DNA from: Xanthostigma xanthostigma
Lineage: Eukaryota > Arthropoda > Insecta > Raphidioptera > Raphidiidae
Assembly: GCA_963575645.1 (NCBI GenBank)
Contig: OY754467.1
Coordinates: 806,001 to 870,000, forward strand
Direction: 5' to 3'
DNA: 64,000 nucleotides
In this document: positions 1 to 12,551 of the stretch, one piece after another
Numbering within the stretch: position 1 is the stretch's first letter
Layout of the letters: each line of letters opens with the position of its first letter
The notes under the pieces: generated by a model
Database searches by the model: none
Seen by the model: only the letters and a program-made list of their open reading frames with translations
What the model was told of the DNA's origin: nothing
Made by a program: the position numbers and the translations under genes

Positions 1-2265
1 CGAGAAGGAAGTGAGCTTTTGAAAAGTGACAGAATCTTTTCAATCGGTTCAGTAGCTCCTGAGATCACTCGCTACGTACAAACAAACGTACGATTTTTTT
101 TCTTTTTTTATATTATATTTGGCGATAAAAAATGTTATAAAACGAAGAAAGGATAAAAATGTAAGAGAATCCAATATTTCAATTTCAAATAATCCTGCTG
201 TCTTTCCTTATACTTTCTTTCTGTTTATTTTCTTTTTAAATTGTTTCCGCTGCGGAAAACCACGGCAATCACTCATCTATCCAGCGACGGCCGGCTGAGT
301 GGTTTCGGCGACTTTGTTTACGGACGCCACTGCAATCGGTCATCTCCGTGACAAGCGGAAATGCGATTAAAATATCTATGACCGCTAGGCAAAACACGCT
401 ATGTCAAATAATTGTCAGTATTTTTCCCCGTATCTTCAGATCAATATTTGTACCATACCAAATTACTCACTTGCTATAGTCAAGTTCGCTACAAATTAAT
501 TTTTTTATAAATACTAAACTTCATTTAACGTCACTCGATATAACGACAAACTCCTTAAAACGTCGAAATTACTTAACTCCTGTTGCTCATACAATGATAC
601 ACTCTAAATAACGACATGCTTACTCTAAATAACGACAACAATAGGTCATCATTAAGCAATAAAAGAGTAGGTACTTGTTTGTTATTTTGTTGCTTTGTTG
701 TCGGCACCATGCGTACCGATGATTCTAAGAAATTCTTTCTTTTGTTTGTTTATCTTTCATAGCCCAGCTGTAATTTGTGATAGTATGAATGTTTGTTGTC
801 AGTTGTAAATATTAATGGATTATTTCTTCTCTCCGTTTAACGACAACTCTCAATAACACCACAAAGGTATCGAATTGTGGGGAATGCCGCCGTAAGCCAA
901 TCTTTATCCGAAAATATGGGGGGAAAAACATTAAAAATTGTTAGGCGTGGACGATTTTGCCTTCAAGCCATAGTTTTAAAGGATTTGTTAGCAAATAATA
1001 TTTGAAGTTAGGAAATTATATAACAAATCAATCATCTGTGAAAATTTTTGTCAAGCATTCAGTTTGTCAAATGGAATTTGACGAAGTCATTTTTGTGATT
1101 ATGCAATCATTTAATGATTAATTTAAATCGCTTTCCAAAATTAGATTAAAAACAATAGAATTACAGTTCCTCAGAAGTACAGTCGAAGCTGTGACTTTAC
1201 ACATTATTTCTAATATCAGAAGTGTAATGCAATGGGAAAATACAGTTCAAAAAGTGCCACGGTTTGTGTGCAAAATCGACAGGAAATTAGAGGCTTGTAA
1301 ACAGGTAAACGGAGGTCTCGATTTACAGCAGGTGTCTAAATTATGCAGTACATGCCAGCAGTTTCCAAACTGTGGATGAATTACCCATCGCAAAATATCT
1401 TTTTAAGGCTGACCAGATCTCCTGATTACGAGAAAACTACCGTATCTATTTTTAAAATGAAACTTCTTTATCAATAAGCACGGTGACAGATTTAAAAAAT
1501 TCAGTTCTAATATTTCCGAAAAAAAACATTATTTCAGCTATCAATTACATTTTAACGCAATTTTTTGCATTTTAATCTTTCTATTTTGAAGTAATCGCGA
1601 AAACACTTGTGACATCACGCTTCAGTGACAGCTGACATTAGATGTTGTATTTATGGGTGTAGAGCTGTGGTTCAGAGGTATTTCTTAAAAAGTCATATAA
1701 ATTTACTTAATGATATGATTTGTATTAAGTATTTTCTTAAAAGTGTTGTGTGTGTTTGTTGGCATAACTTTTGACCACCAGGCTGCTGACTAGAATCACT
1801 GTTTACCGGACTAATTTCGGCCATCTCCAAAACAAAAGCCGATCGGAACGGAAGTATTTTTCGTTCTAAAAATCAATCCCGAACAATGATCGAAATCACA
1901 TTGTAAACACTATAGTAGTACAATAATTGATTCTAGAGTTAAAAATTCGGGATGTGATGATAAACAATAATTTCTGAGATAAATGACGGAACAATTAAAT
2001 TATGGATGATTAGTTCCAATTAATTTTTAGGTAATAAATAATTATTTTTATTAACTGCACTATAAAAGTCATCGTTATACGAGAAACGATCGTCAAGAAT
2101 AATTAACTAACTGTTCTATTAGTAATTGACATCAATTGTGGACTTGGGGTGGGCGTAAATTCACTCTGTTCTCTAGACTTTAAAGGGACTGCTAATTATT
2201 ACGTCTCTTATGTCATATTTCTAATTTACAACAGGATGACTGGTTTTATTTTCTCAACAAAATAT
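1..2265. other. Gene-free AT-rich region
   Basis: No protein-like frame and no RNA gene recognised. AACGACAA-type words recur between 540 and 860. One 62-codon frame at 1191 has no family resemblance. Confidence 0.6.
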
Positions 2266-2738
2266 AGTTATTGGCGTAACTAGTAGTCTAAGTCATTCAT
2301 CGCGCTGACAGGTCATGACTTAGCCTACAAGTTGCGCCCATAATTTTATTCAACAATTGCGCGTTATTCATGTTTTAATTATAATGAGATGTTGTAAATA
2401 TCTATTTATTTCTTTATAAAAAAAACTGTCAATACTAACAGCACCAAACAGCACGATTCAATGTTTTGGTTTGAGGTTAGCCGGTTATGAACAAACTCCA
2501 TGTCGAAAACATTCGGCCTCTCAATTTTAGTCTCAATGGGTAACAACGGAGTTGTTGTTACCTACTATTTCGTTACGACTCAGAAAATAGTTACGTTTAT
2601 TTTCATTACTCCACAATGGCCGAGCTAGTAGGAATCTTCATTGAGTTATGACAAGTAATTGTCACCAGTCGGTAAATGGCTATTTAGGGTTCGGTTTTTA
2701 GGCATGATAAAACATGAATAACGCGCATGAGTTGAATA
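2266..2738 (+). mobile_element. TIR/hairpin MITE, copy 1
   Basis: Nearly identical to 35934-36416. An imperfect 26-bp hairpin (GGCGTAACTAGTAG ... TTGCGCC) leads into an element bounded by TTTTATTCAACAATTGCG and its near complement at the right end (GCGCATGAGTTGAATAAA). The interior has GGTAACAACGGAGTTGTTG, another small palindrome. No coding capacity. Confidence 0.75.
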
Positions 2739-3357
2739 AAAACATAAATGACACATTTAAATGCGAGTTGGAATGGATCTATTTTAATTTTGTCATAATT
2801 TACGATAATTAGAGTCAAGTAGTATATGGTAATAAATTAGTTTTGTAGCACAATAATGATATTTTTTAAATATGCGTGTAAAGTGACCCATTACGCACGA
2901 GTGCGGTAAAGTACAACAAAACTGGTCGCGCTCAGAACTCTTTTCTTTATTACCCTGTATTGTGCGTAAGCGATCAATCTAAGACATCCTGTATAAAAGC
3001 TTGTAACTTGTGTCAAGGTATAATTATTTTTCTATTGTTTGGTTCTAAAATAGCCTTATCTTTATTTCCTATAATTTAACGTATGACACACATAGTGATA
3101 AAAATACAAGGGCAACGTTTGAAATGTTCAAATTGTTAGATGTTTCATATCGTCCCAGTATTAAAAAAAACCGCGCTCTTGTAAATCTTATACGCATCCA
3201 TGAAGTGACGCTTTGTGGATAAATTGATTTTGTTTTTTGCCCCTCAATTCATTCGTACCTATAACACTACCCGTGAGCCAATCGGTTCTGCTTCCCCGCT
3301 TGCAGCTGGTTTTCGTTACGCTGTTGAACAAAACTGCTCTCGCAGCGGCGATAATAA

Positions 3358-3850
3358 CCCGGTTACTAGCCGTTAACCGCGACTTTGCACGCGATTGAGA
3401 CAAATCACGGATGCATTCCCATTTTCTGGCATAGTTACTCTTTTCTCGACGTAGACCCCTCTAATAAATTTCAAAATTGATGAAATTCACGTGATCAACG
3501 TCCTGACAAACCTTGAAAAAGACACCCATGTTGATTTTTAGACTACTTACCCCTTTCACCCTCTAAAAAGGGTTGTTTTTGAAGAAACATGAAACACGTG
3601 TTTATTTATTTGTTGACAGGAGTATTTCGTATTGATACATATATCTTATATTTCTCCATGCAAATTTTGAACTCCAGTTACACCCTTTCAGGAGTCGAAT
3701 TTTCAAAAATCCGTTCTTAGCGGATGCCTACGTCATAATAACTATCTATGTGCCAAATTTCAGCCCAATCCGTCCAGTGGTTTGGGCTGTTTGGGCTGTG
3801 TTGATAGATCAGTCAGTCAGTGTTCCTTTTATATATTTATATCGGTCTAT
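3358..3850 (+). mobile_element. Dispersed repeat tail (ACTAGCCGTT...CAGTCAGTCAG), copy 1
   Basis: Inverted relative to 6655-7080. Shared blocks include ACTAGCCGTTAACCGCG-type start, GATCAACGTCCTGACA, CATGTTGATTTTTAGAC, CCATGCAAATTTT, CAATCCGTCCAGTGGTTTGG and GATAGATCAGTCAGT. This style is common in lepidopteran non-LTR or Helitron tails; exact class not assigned. Confidence 0.6.
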
Positions 3851-4409
3851 AAATACTATGTAATCTAAAATAACGTGTGATAAGAACATTTCATCTGGAG
3901 CCAGCCCTGCGTATAGTTGCATAATATATAAAAAAATTCTCATTTCGCTCCGTATTGCTGCAAAACTATCTAGTTCATTTTACATCAAAGGAAGTCTTTG
4001 TTCGCTATATAAACAGGGCAATGCTTTGCCATGTACAGCAAAAATTTCAAAGTATATTTTCTGACCTCGATTGCTCCGAAACTTATTTAATTTTCCCGAC
4101 TACGAAAAAGCAAGCAATATCATTTTATATGTAAGTCCAGTTGCCACGTAGGCAAATCTACGAAAGGCATTGCCGTCGATAGAAATTATTTCAGGTGTAA
4201 TATGTTGTCTTTCCGGCGCCCCTAGGCTGTAAAGCATGCGTTGCCCCCCGAAAAGTTTCGAAGGTTCTACCGGCCTTAATCTATAATTGGTAAATTCGCC
4301 GTTTATGACTTGTATTGTCGAGCGTCTATAATATATATACTGGTGAATTCTCCTTGCACCGCCCTCGCGGTTTGGAAGCAACCCGCAAGGAATCGAACTC
4401 CAAGACATT

Positions 4410-4975
4410 CTAAATAAGTATAATAATTATCACTTTACAAAATTATTTTTTAAATATGATTGCAGGTATTCAATTCGTTTCTAATTTTGCACACTGCTTA
4501 TAACGTTCTTCTTTTTGTTGTATTACAATATGAAGCTCAGATGACAGATCGAAGAAATATTTTACTAAAATTGCCATATAGAGGCGCAAGTAGCAAAAGC
4601 GTTGAGCTAAGCCGTCAGATGGCATCATGCAGCATTGCTGTGACGTTGTTCATCGTTGCTCGCTGTTTCAAAATTAAAGCCGTCAGATGGCAGTATGCAG
4701 TATTGTGTCTGTTATATTACAATATGAAGGTCAGATGACAGATCAAAGTGTTGACGTTGTTTCAAAATTAAAGCCGTCAGATGGCAGACGTTGTTCAGCG
4801 TTGCTGTATTTTAATTAATTTACAAAAACAAAAGCAATAATAAATTTTTTAGTTGTCGATGTCAGTTGAGCAAGTAATTATCTGTAAAATGATATATAAT
4901 TTATGTGGAGAAATTGTGAGGTTTTTTCTAAAAAGGGAGGCAAACATCTTTAACCTTATAGCGTATTAATATATT
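4410..4975 (+). mobile_element. GTCAGATGGCAG-box element, copy 1
   Basis: About 570 bp from TAAATAAGTATAATAATTAT to TTAGCGTATTAATATAT-like ends. Inside are repeated CCGTCAGATGGCA boxes alternating with CAGCGTTGCTG and CAATATGAAG[C/G]TCAGATGAC. The six copies are mutually alignable and have no TIR or obvious coding region; the 92-codon frame is maintained only in some copies. Class unknown. Confidence 0.8.
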
Positions 4976-5812
4976 ATATGATAAAAAATAAAAAAAAAAT
5001 TGATCACACGCACCGGCCATTGTTAAGCGAATCCAACGAGTCCCAGCTGTCAGTAATTAAGTTTTCATCGGCGACATTCAATTTAATATTGTAACTCATT
5101 TCGATTCGAACAATTAAACAACAATCACAACACACTGCAACAATTAATCACAAAGTTTTAAACAAATTATCTGGCACGCGGCTACTTTTCGGTAAATTTG
5201 TTTTTAATCACCACTCACCAGGTCAAACGAGCACATATTTTTAAAACAAAATGACAAAACCGTGTTATTGTGATCAATAGCTTTTGAAAAAATACAGACG
5301 CACTGCGTTATCATCGCATGATAACGCCACTATATGCTCACTGTCCAATGAACGCGAGGGATAAACACTCTGAAGTACATAATAACAAAAACGCATCGAA
5401 CACAGCCGTCTATATGTGCTGGAGGTTCATTGCGCGCGCTTATGTGAAGGGCTTGCTATAGTCTTTTGTTTAATTGCATCATTATGTCGATTTTAAAAAA
5501 CTGATAGAATGTTCAACAAAATTGACTCGATCGGGGATCATCGTTAATTGAAGTCTGGCTCGGCTCAAAACTAGGAACTATCGAATTTTTGAAGTTGAGG
5601 TCGTTTCTTTCTTAATCATTTTCAAGCCATCCTACGCTGACCTAAGTACTAAGACTTGATTAGGTCATAACAAGCTGTAACTATGCCAAATTTCAATTTC
5701 TAGCTTGTATCGTTTAGCTTTGGGAGCTCGTGACAGATGTACAGACATCGGAGTAAGGCGTGTTCAGAAATGGAAACATAAAGATTCGTTCTAAAAATCT
5801 AAATATATAAAA
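4976..5812. other. Gene-free region between repeats
   Basis: AT-rich, with a small palindrome GTTATCATCGCATGATAAC at ~5309. Nothing else recognised. Confidence 0.55.
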
Positions 5813-6654
5813 CTAGCGGTCTCGCCCGGTTTCACCCGGGTGCAAACGAATGGGGAAGGGAGGGACATGAGTACGGACATTCATCTTAGTTTACCGAGAT
5901 GAATGTTGTGTCAAATTTTATGATGATCGGAGTTACCGTTCAAAAGTTTTTGTCGATAAAAACAGTATTTACACTTTTTTTTAAGTAATAAATTTCTTTT
6001 AAATCAATAATTACTGTAATTAATAAAATATAATAAATATTTTATTGAAAACACTGCAGGATAATTATTTTTAATTTAAATTATCTTCTGGAAGAATGTC
6101 TTTACTGCATTAATTAATTGTGTTTTTATGTATTGACCTGTCCACATCTAGTATGTAGGTACTATTGGATTAATAAAATTTATTATTATTATTATTATAG
6201 TTGTAACAGTTTTCAAATGAGCTATTAATTAGATTTATTTAATTTTAATTAGTCGTAAATAAAATTAAAATAAATTTAAATGTAAGCCTTAGAAGAAAGT
6301 AATGTAGAAAATAAAAAAAAAATTAAAAAATATTCGCCTAACGTGGGGCTCGAACCCACGACTCTGATATTAACAAACTGAGCCAGCCGGGCTTGTGAAT
6401 GTGCAACGCTAATATTGGTATATCCAGTTAAGGCATTTCACCTGAATAGAAGCTTATTTTTGAGATACATTTTGCAACATTTTTCATTGATGCTCCGCTC
6501 GTCGCACGTCGTAGCGTGATATTATATAGCCTGTAGCCTTCCTCAATAAATAGGCTATCCAACAAAAAAAATTTCAATTTGAACCAGTAGTTCCTGAGAT
6601 TAGCGCGTTCAAACAAACAAACAAACTCTTCAGCTTTATATATTAGTATATAGA
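5813..6654 (-). mobile_element. Helitron-like element with tRNA relic, copy H1
   Basis: Read on the minus strand it begins TCTATATACTAATATATAAA and ends with the 3' hairpin CCCGGGTGAAACCGGG, then CCGCTAG. TC at the 5' end, a short hairpin ~10 nt before CTAG and the lack of TIRs fit non-autonomous Helitrons. It contains the truncated tRNA-like segment at 6335-6392. Confidence 0.65.
6335..6392 (-). pseudogene. tRNA-Lys-derived segment, truncated
   Basis: GCCCGGCTGGCTCAG at the 5' side and GTCGTGGGTTCGAGCCCCAC (T arm) at the 3' side match a tRNA-Lys body, but the D-loop to anticodon part is deleted to TTTGTTAATATCAGA. Not functional. Confidence 0.65.
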
Positions 6655-7080
6655 TGAGATCGTGACTAACTGACTGATCTATCAACGCACAGCTCAAACC
6701 ACTGGACGGATTGGGCTGAAATTTGGCACACAGATAGTTATTATGACGTAGAACATATTTTTCAATATTCAACCCCTAAAAACGGGGGTTAAAAATTTGC
6801 ATGGAGAAATCATATTAGATAGATGTATCAATTCGAAAATACGCAGGATTACACAAATAAATAAACACATGTTTCATATTTTTTCAAAAACAACCCCCTC
6901 AGAGGTTGAAAAGGGGTAAATAGTCTAAAAATCAACATGCGAGTGTCAGGACGTTGATCACGCGAATGTTATCAATTTTGAAGTTTTGTTGGGGGGGGTC
7001 TACGTCGAGAATGGAGTAAATAATAAGAACGCATCCGTGTTTCGTCTCAATCGCGTCCGAAGCCGCGGGTAACGGCTAGT
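6655..7080 (-). mobile_element. Dispersed repeat tail, copy 2
   Basis: Minus-strand copy of 3358-3850. It abuts Helitron-like copy H1 directly at GATGAG|ATCG, so one element inserted at the edge of the other. Confidence 0.6.
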
Positions 7081-7384
7081 TCTGTATATAAACAAGGGCG
7101 CAATTAAATTCAATGGTTTTCCGCGTTAAGCACGTATTTATTTTGTATGCACGGCTGTATTACAGCGTACATAGTAAATAGTTATCGTGTCGTGCATTTG
7201 CAATGAAGCCATGATATCATCCGGTCAGTCAATCGGTCAGACGTTGTTCTGTGCAATTGTCATTTTAATTGAAACATTCAACATTGTAGCTCGCTCATTG
7301 ACACATTTTTCGAAGGCCCGGGTTCGTACGCAGTCAGAACAGGCCCGTCCACACAGTGACGGATTAACAGAGAAGCACAACAAT

Positions 7385-8145
7385 CGCGTACTTATAAGGG
7401 AAAGGGAGGATAATTTTTTTTTCAATTGAAATTGATTCTTTGAAAATTCTAAGAACTTTTTGTTTTTTGCGATTTTTCAAAAAAGTCTACGATTCGCTTA
7501 TTTGGGGAAAGGGGGGATAATTTTTTTTTAATTGAAATTGATTCTTTGTAAAATTCTAAGAACTTTTTGTTTCTTGTGATTTTTCAAAAAAATCTACGAT
7601 TCGCGTGCTTGGGGAAAGGGGGGATATTTTTTTTTAATTGAAGTTGATTCTTTGAAAAATTCCAAGAACTTTTTGTTTCTTCCGATTTTTCAAAAAAATC
7701 TACCTTTCGCGTACTTGAGGAAAGGGGGGATAATTTTTTTTTCAATTGAAATTGATTCTTTGAAAAATTCTAAGAACTTTTTGTTTCTTTCGATTTTTCA
7801 AAAAAATCTACGATTCGCGGACTTGGGGAAAGGGGGGATAATTTTTTTTTAATTGAAAATAATTCTTTGAAAAATTAAGTATAAGAACTTTTTGTTTCTT
7901 GCGATTTTTCAAAAAAATCTATAATTCGCGTACTTGGGGAATAGGGGGATAATTTTTTTTCAATTGAAACTGATTCTTTGAAAAATTCTAAGAACTTTTT
8001 GTTCTTGCGATTTTTCAAAAAAATCTACGACTCGCGTACTTGGGGAAAGGGGGGATAATTTTTTTTTTAATTGAAATTGATTCTTTGAAAAATTTTAAGA
8101 ACTTTTTGTTTCTTGCGATTTTTCAAAAAAGTCTACGATTCGGCA
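7385..8145 (+). repeat. Tandem array, seven ~107-bp units
   Basis: TTGGGGAAAGGGGGGATAA or a variant recurs at about 7401, 7503, 7611, 7717, 7825, 7937 and 8041, each followed by AATTGAAATTGATTCTTTG, then AACTTTTTGTTTCTTGCG. The G-run lies on the plus strand in every unit. Confidence 0.9.
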
Positions 8146-8626
8146 GCAAAAAAATCATAAAAATTTGGAAATTCAAATTTTGGGCCGTAGATATTCCGGA
8201 AAGTACGTGATTTTGAGGAAAATGTTTCGGACAAAAGTTTCATGTTTTTTCACGGCCAATCGAGAAATAAGGGTTCCCATTTAAAAAAATAACAAGTTGA
8301 TTCTGAATGACCTTGAACTGACGACCCAAGGTCAAACGTGACTATAGCATCCGATGCCCCCCTTTGAACCAATCAACTTTGCCCTGAACCATTTTTCGAT
8401 TTTACATCATCCGAATGACTTATCCTGTATACTATAACAGATCTGTTCCAAGGTCTCTGCGAACGGTAACAGAATCGTAACAACCATGCGCAATAGCTAA
8501 ACCGTGTTCAAAAAACCGATATATTTTCGTTTTAGCTACTGCACACGACTGTTACCGTCCACAGAGCTATCCATGCTACACGATATCACGTAAGCCGTAA
8601 GGAATAAACGATATCCGTGAACGGCG
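8146..8626. other. Gene-free region after the 107-bp array
   Basis: Ordinary sequence with GACCTTGAACTGACGACC-like words related to the repeat at 8627. No gene seen. Confidence 0.5.
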
Positions 8627-8700
8627 ACCTTGGGTTTGACCTTGAAGTATTGTACTTCGAGTGGCGATTTGGCTTTGACCTTGAAATATTGTACTTCGTG
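8627..8700 (+). repeat. Two-copy ~36-bp direct repeat
   Basis: TTTGACCTTGAAGTATTGTA and TTTGACCTTGAAATATTGTA, each followed by CTTCG.GTG, repeat in tandem. Confidence 0.7.
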
Positions 8701-8945
8701 TGAGTCGATGATTTTTCAAAAAATAAATGAACGCAGTTTCATTGTTCTGCACCCAGCGATTTATAAATCAAGGCCAGAAATGTTGTCGTGTTGTCAACAC
8801 AGTATGGCGGTGGTCGATGGGTGACGAAGAATATACAGGGTTCATCCAGAAACACAGAGAAATAACATCGTAATGGGTTATATTCAGGGGCCTTGGGCAC
8901 ACAAGAGTTCGGGCCCCGTTGAAATGTTAGTAGATATCTGCTAAA

Positions 8946-9236
8946 TAAATATAGTTTAAAAAAAACTAAAAAACACGCTTTATATCGAACTAAAAAGTAA
9001 AAAATATTTTTTTTAAAATAAGCATAAAACAATAATGAATAAAAAGTACTAGTATTATTGTGAAAAAAGCGTGGAGCGCTCGATGTACGAAAATGTGGAA
9101 CAAAGCGCCCCACGCTTTTTTCACAATAATACTAGTATTTTTTATTCATTATTGTTTTAAGCTTATTTTAAAGAAAATATTTTTTACTTTTTAGTTCGAT
9201 ATAAAGCGTGTTTTTTAGTTTTTTTACTATATTTAT
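8946..9236. repeat. ~135-bp-arm fold-back
   Basis: Arms 8946-9080 and 9104-9236 are near-perfect inverted copies (AACACGCTTTATATCGAAC, TACTAGTATTATTGTG, AAAAAGCGTGG...GCGCT) with a ~23-nt loop. The open frame across it on the minus strand is a by-product. Confidence 0.85.
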
Positions 9237-9500
9237 TTTCCACATTTTAGTTCGATTTGTTGTCAAAAATTTGCCGAAAAAAAACAATTTTTTTATTTCG
9301 GCGTGGACGGGATTAGAACCCACGACCGGTGAATCCGAGAGTTGACGTCAGCGAAGACTAGCGCCTTAGACCGCTCGGTCAACGATTCCTGTTACAGTAG
9401 TGGCATAACATACTAACAGTAATAAACCACTTGCTGTAGTCCAAACGAGGTTACAAACAAACATACATACAAACTTACAAGTGAAACTAATATGAAGCGT
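9104..9500 (-). mobile_element. Class-II-tRNA-bearing repeat, left inverted copy
   Basis: Inverted relative to 10192-10555. The shared order is AAGTTTGTATGTATGTTTG, CAGCAAGTGGTTTATTACTG, the tRNA-like segment, then ATTTTTGACAA and the CCACGCTTTTTTCAC block. The tRNA-like part here is 9303-9388 on the minus strand. Confidence 0.7.
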
Positions 9501-10191
9501 GTAAAATAGGAAAAAAATTGGGCTCCTTTTTTCGTGTAAGCGAACATATCGGCCTTTAGGGGCCCCCGTGTGGTCGGAGGCCCTGGCTATTTTTATTGCT
9601 ATGACTTTTATCGCAAATGAGTAATTTAATCAGCAAGAATGTCGTTGGGGAAAAATAATTTAGTTAATATTCACAAATTTTACGATAAAAATAATCTAAA
9701 TTAGACCGACTCCAACAAATTCATAGGTACAAATTCCGTTCGATTTTTCAGTGATTATCGTATCTTCACACAAATTATCTTGGTAATGAAATAATTTTAC
9801 AGCAAAAATGTTGGTGAATTTTATCATATTTTTTTTATTTTTAAATAATGACAAAACGTTGTACGCATATTTTTTTATCAATAAAGTCATAAAAGTGTAA
9901 ATAGCGCGTTGAATATTTAGTTCAAGGGCATTATATCGATGATAGTTCCTTATTGTATTGTTTCGTACTAGCATAGATCCGCGGTCAATGCGGATTTTAT
10001 TAGATATCTAGCGAGTCCGATCCGGCTTCGTCCGAATTTTAGATTACCACCGTTTTTCGTCGAGTTTCCAAAATTGGTCTCCAAGAACAACGCTTTTATT
10101 TTAACGCGATAATATGTAGCCTATGTCCATTTGAATATTGGTGAATACATTTTTTAAATCGGATCCAAACTTTATCTCTTTATTACACGCT

Positions 10192-10555
10192 TTATATTAG
10201 TTTCACTTGTAAGTTTGTATGTATGTTTGTTTGTAACGTCGTTTGGACTACAGCAAGTGGTTTATTACTGTTAGTATGTTATGCCACTACTGTAAGAGCA
10301 ATCGTTGACCGAGCGGTCTAAGGCGCTAGTCTTCGCTGACGTCAACTCTCGGATTCACCGGTCGTGGGTTCTAATCCCGTCTACGCCGAAATAAAAAATT
10401 TGTTTTTTTTCGGCAAATTTTTGACAATAAATCGAAATCGATGTACGAAAATGCGGAACAAAGCGCCCCACGCTTTTTTCACAATAATACTAGTATTTTT
10501 TATTCATTATTGTTTTAAAAAAAAAATATTTTTTACTTTTTAGTTCGATATAAAG
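10192..10555 (+). mobile_element. Class-II-tRNA-bearing repeat, right inverted copy
   Basis: Plus-strand partner of 9104-9500, ~90% identical by eye. Together they form an inverted pair ~700 bp apart. Confidence 0.7.
10300..10387 (+). pseudogene. Leu/Ser-type tRNA-like segment
   Basis: GACCGAGCGGTCTAAGGCGC is a class II A-box region and CGTGGGTTCTAATCCCG a B box, separated by a length that allows a long variable arm. The acceptor stem does not pair and no clear anticodon can be assigned. The mirrored copy is at 9303-9388. Confidence 0.55.
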
Positions 10556-11156
10556 CGTGTTTTTTTAGTTTTTTTTTAACTATATTTATAATATCAGTAT
10601 AGATCTACAGATCGCCTGGACTTATAAGCTGCCTATTAGAGATAGATACATTATGTTTCGCGACTTTTTTGTAGCTTGTTTGATAGGAAGGTACCTCGAA
10701 GTACGTGCTTCACAGCGAAAAATCGAAAACTAGATGATCGAATAGTTTTATTAATCAGCGTAAAATTGACCATAGACACAACAGAAAATGGATTTTCTAA
10801 AAGCACCTTCCAAGAAAAATAAAACAAATACCGCTCTGTCACAGTACCCTAATAAGTCCCAAGTGCATATATAGATGGTCTATTGTTTTTCTAAATATGT
10901 AGTTCGCCGTTTTGGGGTCACTCCTCCAAAATATTCCGTATAGTAAGTAGATTTATTTATAGAATTTACGCACTTTGTTAATCGCGCCATTTTGTTACAG
11001 GTAATGGCGGCGCCCTTTGTATCTTTCAACTTATTGACTCTATAGTCACCGATTTGTAAATGCGTGGCAAAGTTCTCCCGGCATTGGCCGAATTTTAGGT
11101 CCGAACGCCGTCTCCGGCCAAAAGCGATACAGTGGGACTACATAACAAAAAAAAAA

Positions 11157-11470
11157 AGACGGGTTGCACTCCGGGAGTGCCGGCAGAAGTGAAATCTTGA
11201 ATATTAACGTCTTAATTTTTTGCATTTAGAAGCATTGTTTATTTATTGGCAACACTTGTAAATAAAATGGTTTGTATCATAGATTGCATTTTTATGTACG
11301 ATATTTCAACGCTAGATGTCTAATGTTGTATAAAAAGTATCTGGCAATTACTATCACTTAGAGAGTCTCACCCAGTTCTTACTTTTCCTGACGCGACTTT
11401 AACATTTTTTACCCATTACAAAAAAACTGTACAACGCCGCTAAAGAAGTTTTCACTTCAAAAATTTTTTG
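11157..11470. mobile_element. Short dispersed repeat (GGAGTGCCGGCAG family), copy 1
   Basis: Full-length copy about 95% identical by eye to 39557-39868, with the same subterminal inverted GAAGTGAAA/TTTCACTTC blocks and the same flanking A-run. Confidence 0.8.
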
Positions 11471-12125
11471 CGATTTTAAACTTTTGCAGTTAATATAGAC
11501 CGCGATCTATGTCTTTGTATGGGGACAACAGTTTTCCAACGAAAAAGCGGAAAAAATCTTGGAACGGTTTTACTAGGCTACATATATAAATCTAATTTTA
11601 CCGATTCACAAAATAAAATCAAGTGAGGCGTACTGACAAATGAGATAAAATAAATTTTCTTGCAGGGAGCTCGTATAAACAGCAATTGCTCGACATTTAT
11701 ACTATATACGACCCCCGTCAGGCGACCTCGTTTAAAAGGTGGAGGTTGGAAGGTGGCGTTTATGCGAGCTTAAAAGCTCTGGAAAATTTATATCAACGGC
11801 GTTGGGCCTCGGGCCAACCCAGAGTCTGATCTTAAAGTTTTTAATCACAATGACTTAAGTTCAGTTCGGAAATTGAAGGCAAAGCAACAAAACGTTGCTC
11901 TTAGGTTTTCCCACGCATAAAAACTGTGCCGTTTATATTGCATTAGTCACTGCCTATAATTGTTATCTCTGTAAGGTAAATTCACCTGTTCTCGACCATC
12001 CACTTGTGGTCGACCCCTTTTTATATTATAACATATTTAAAATTAGACTTTCCACCAATTCTATTTTGAATTAATTAAATAAAATTGAAAAAAAAATAAT
12101 TAATTAATTAATTAACTTTGTTTCT

Positions 12126-12381
12126 TCAATAAATAAAATTATCGACCAATTTTTCAGACAATATATTAACAAAAAAATATATAATATATAATTAATACAT
12201 TTTAATAATTTTGAAAGAATTTATAAAGCTAATTAGATTTTAAATATTAATTATTTTTTATATTTTTTAGATCAGTTCTGAAGAAGATCCAAATCCGGAT
12301 TGAAATGTTAATGTATTAATTATATATTTTTTGTTAATATATTGTCTGAAAAATTGGTCGATAATTTTATTTATTGAAGAG
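12126..12381. mobile_element. TIR element with TCTGAAGAAGATCC core
   Basis: Left TIR 12126-12203 and right TIR 12306-12381 (~75 bp, nearly perfect, including CGACCAATTTTTCAGACAAT). The core CTGAAGAAGATCCAAATCC, then GGATTGAAA resembles the Penelope hammerhead core (CUGANGA, stem II, GAAA), but stems I and III are not convincing here. Confidence 0.7.
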
Positions 12382-12551
12382 TTCTAATTAGACGTTAATC
12401 AAAGATTTGGATTAACTTTGTGTCTCTCTTATTTTTGAGTTTTGATAAAAAAGTTACTTAAAATATTTGTACGTCTATGTGATTTCTACACGCTGTTAAA
12501 AAATGTTTAAAAAGATAATCAACTTAAAAGTCATTCAGTATAAATAAAAAT

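Noticed and set aside
4460..4738. 92-codon frame that recurs almost identically at 57888-58166
   Set aside because: It lies inside the GTCAGATGGCAG-box element; other copies break the frame, the amino acid content mirrors the boxes, and no family is recognisable.
6335..6392. Possible functional tRNA gene
   Set aside because: The D-loop to anticodon region is deleted and the segment lies inside a mobile element.
8739..9113. 124-codon minus-strand frame
   Set aside because: It overlaps the fold-back at 8946-9236; Phe/Tyr-rich translation of T-runs with no family resemblance.
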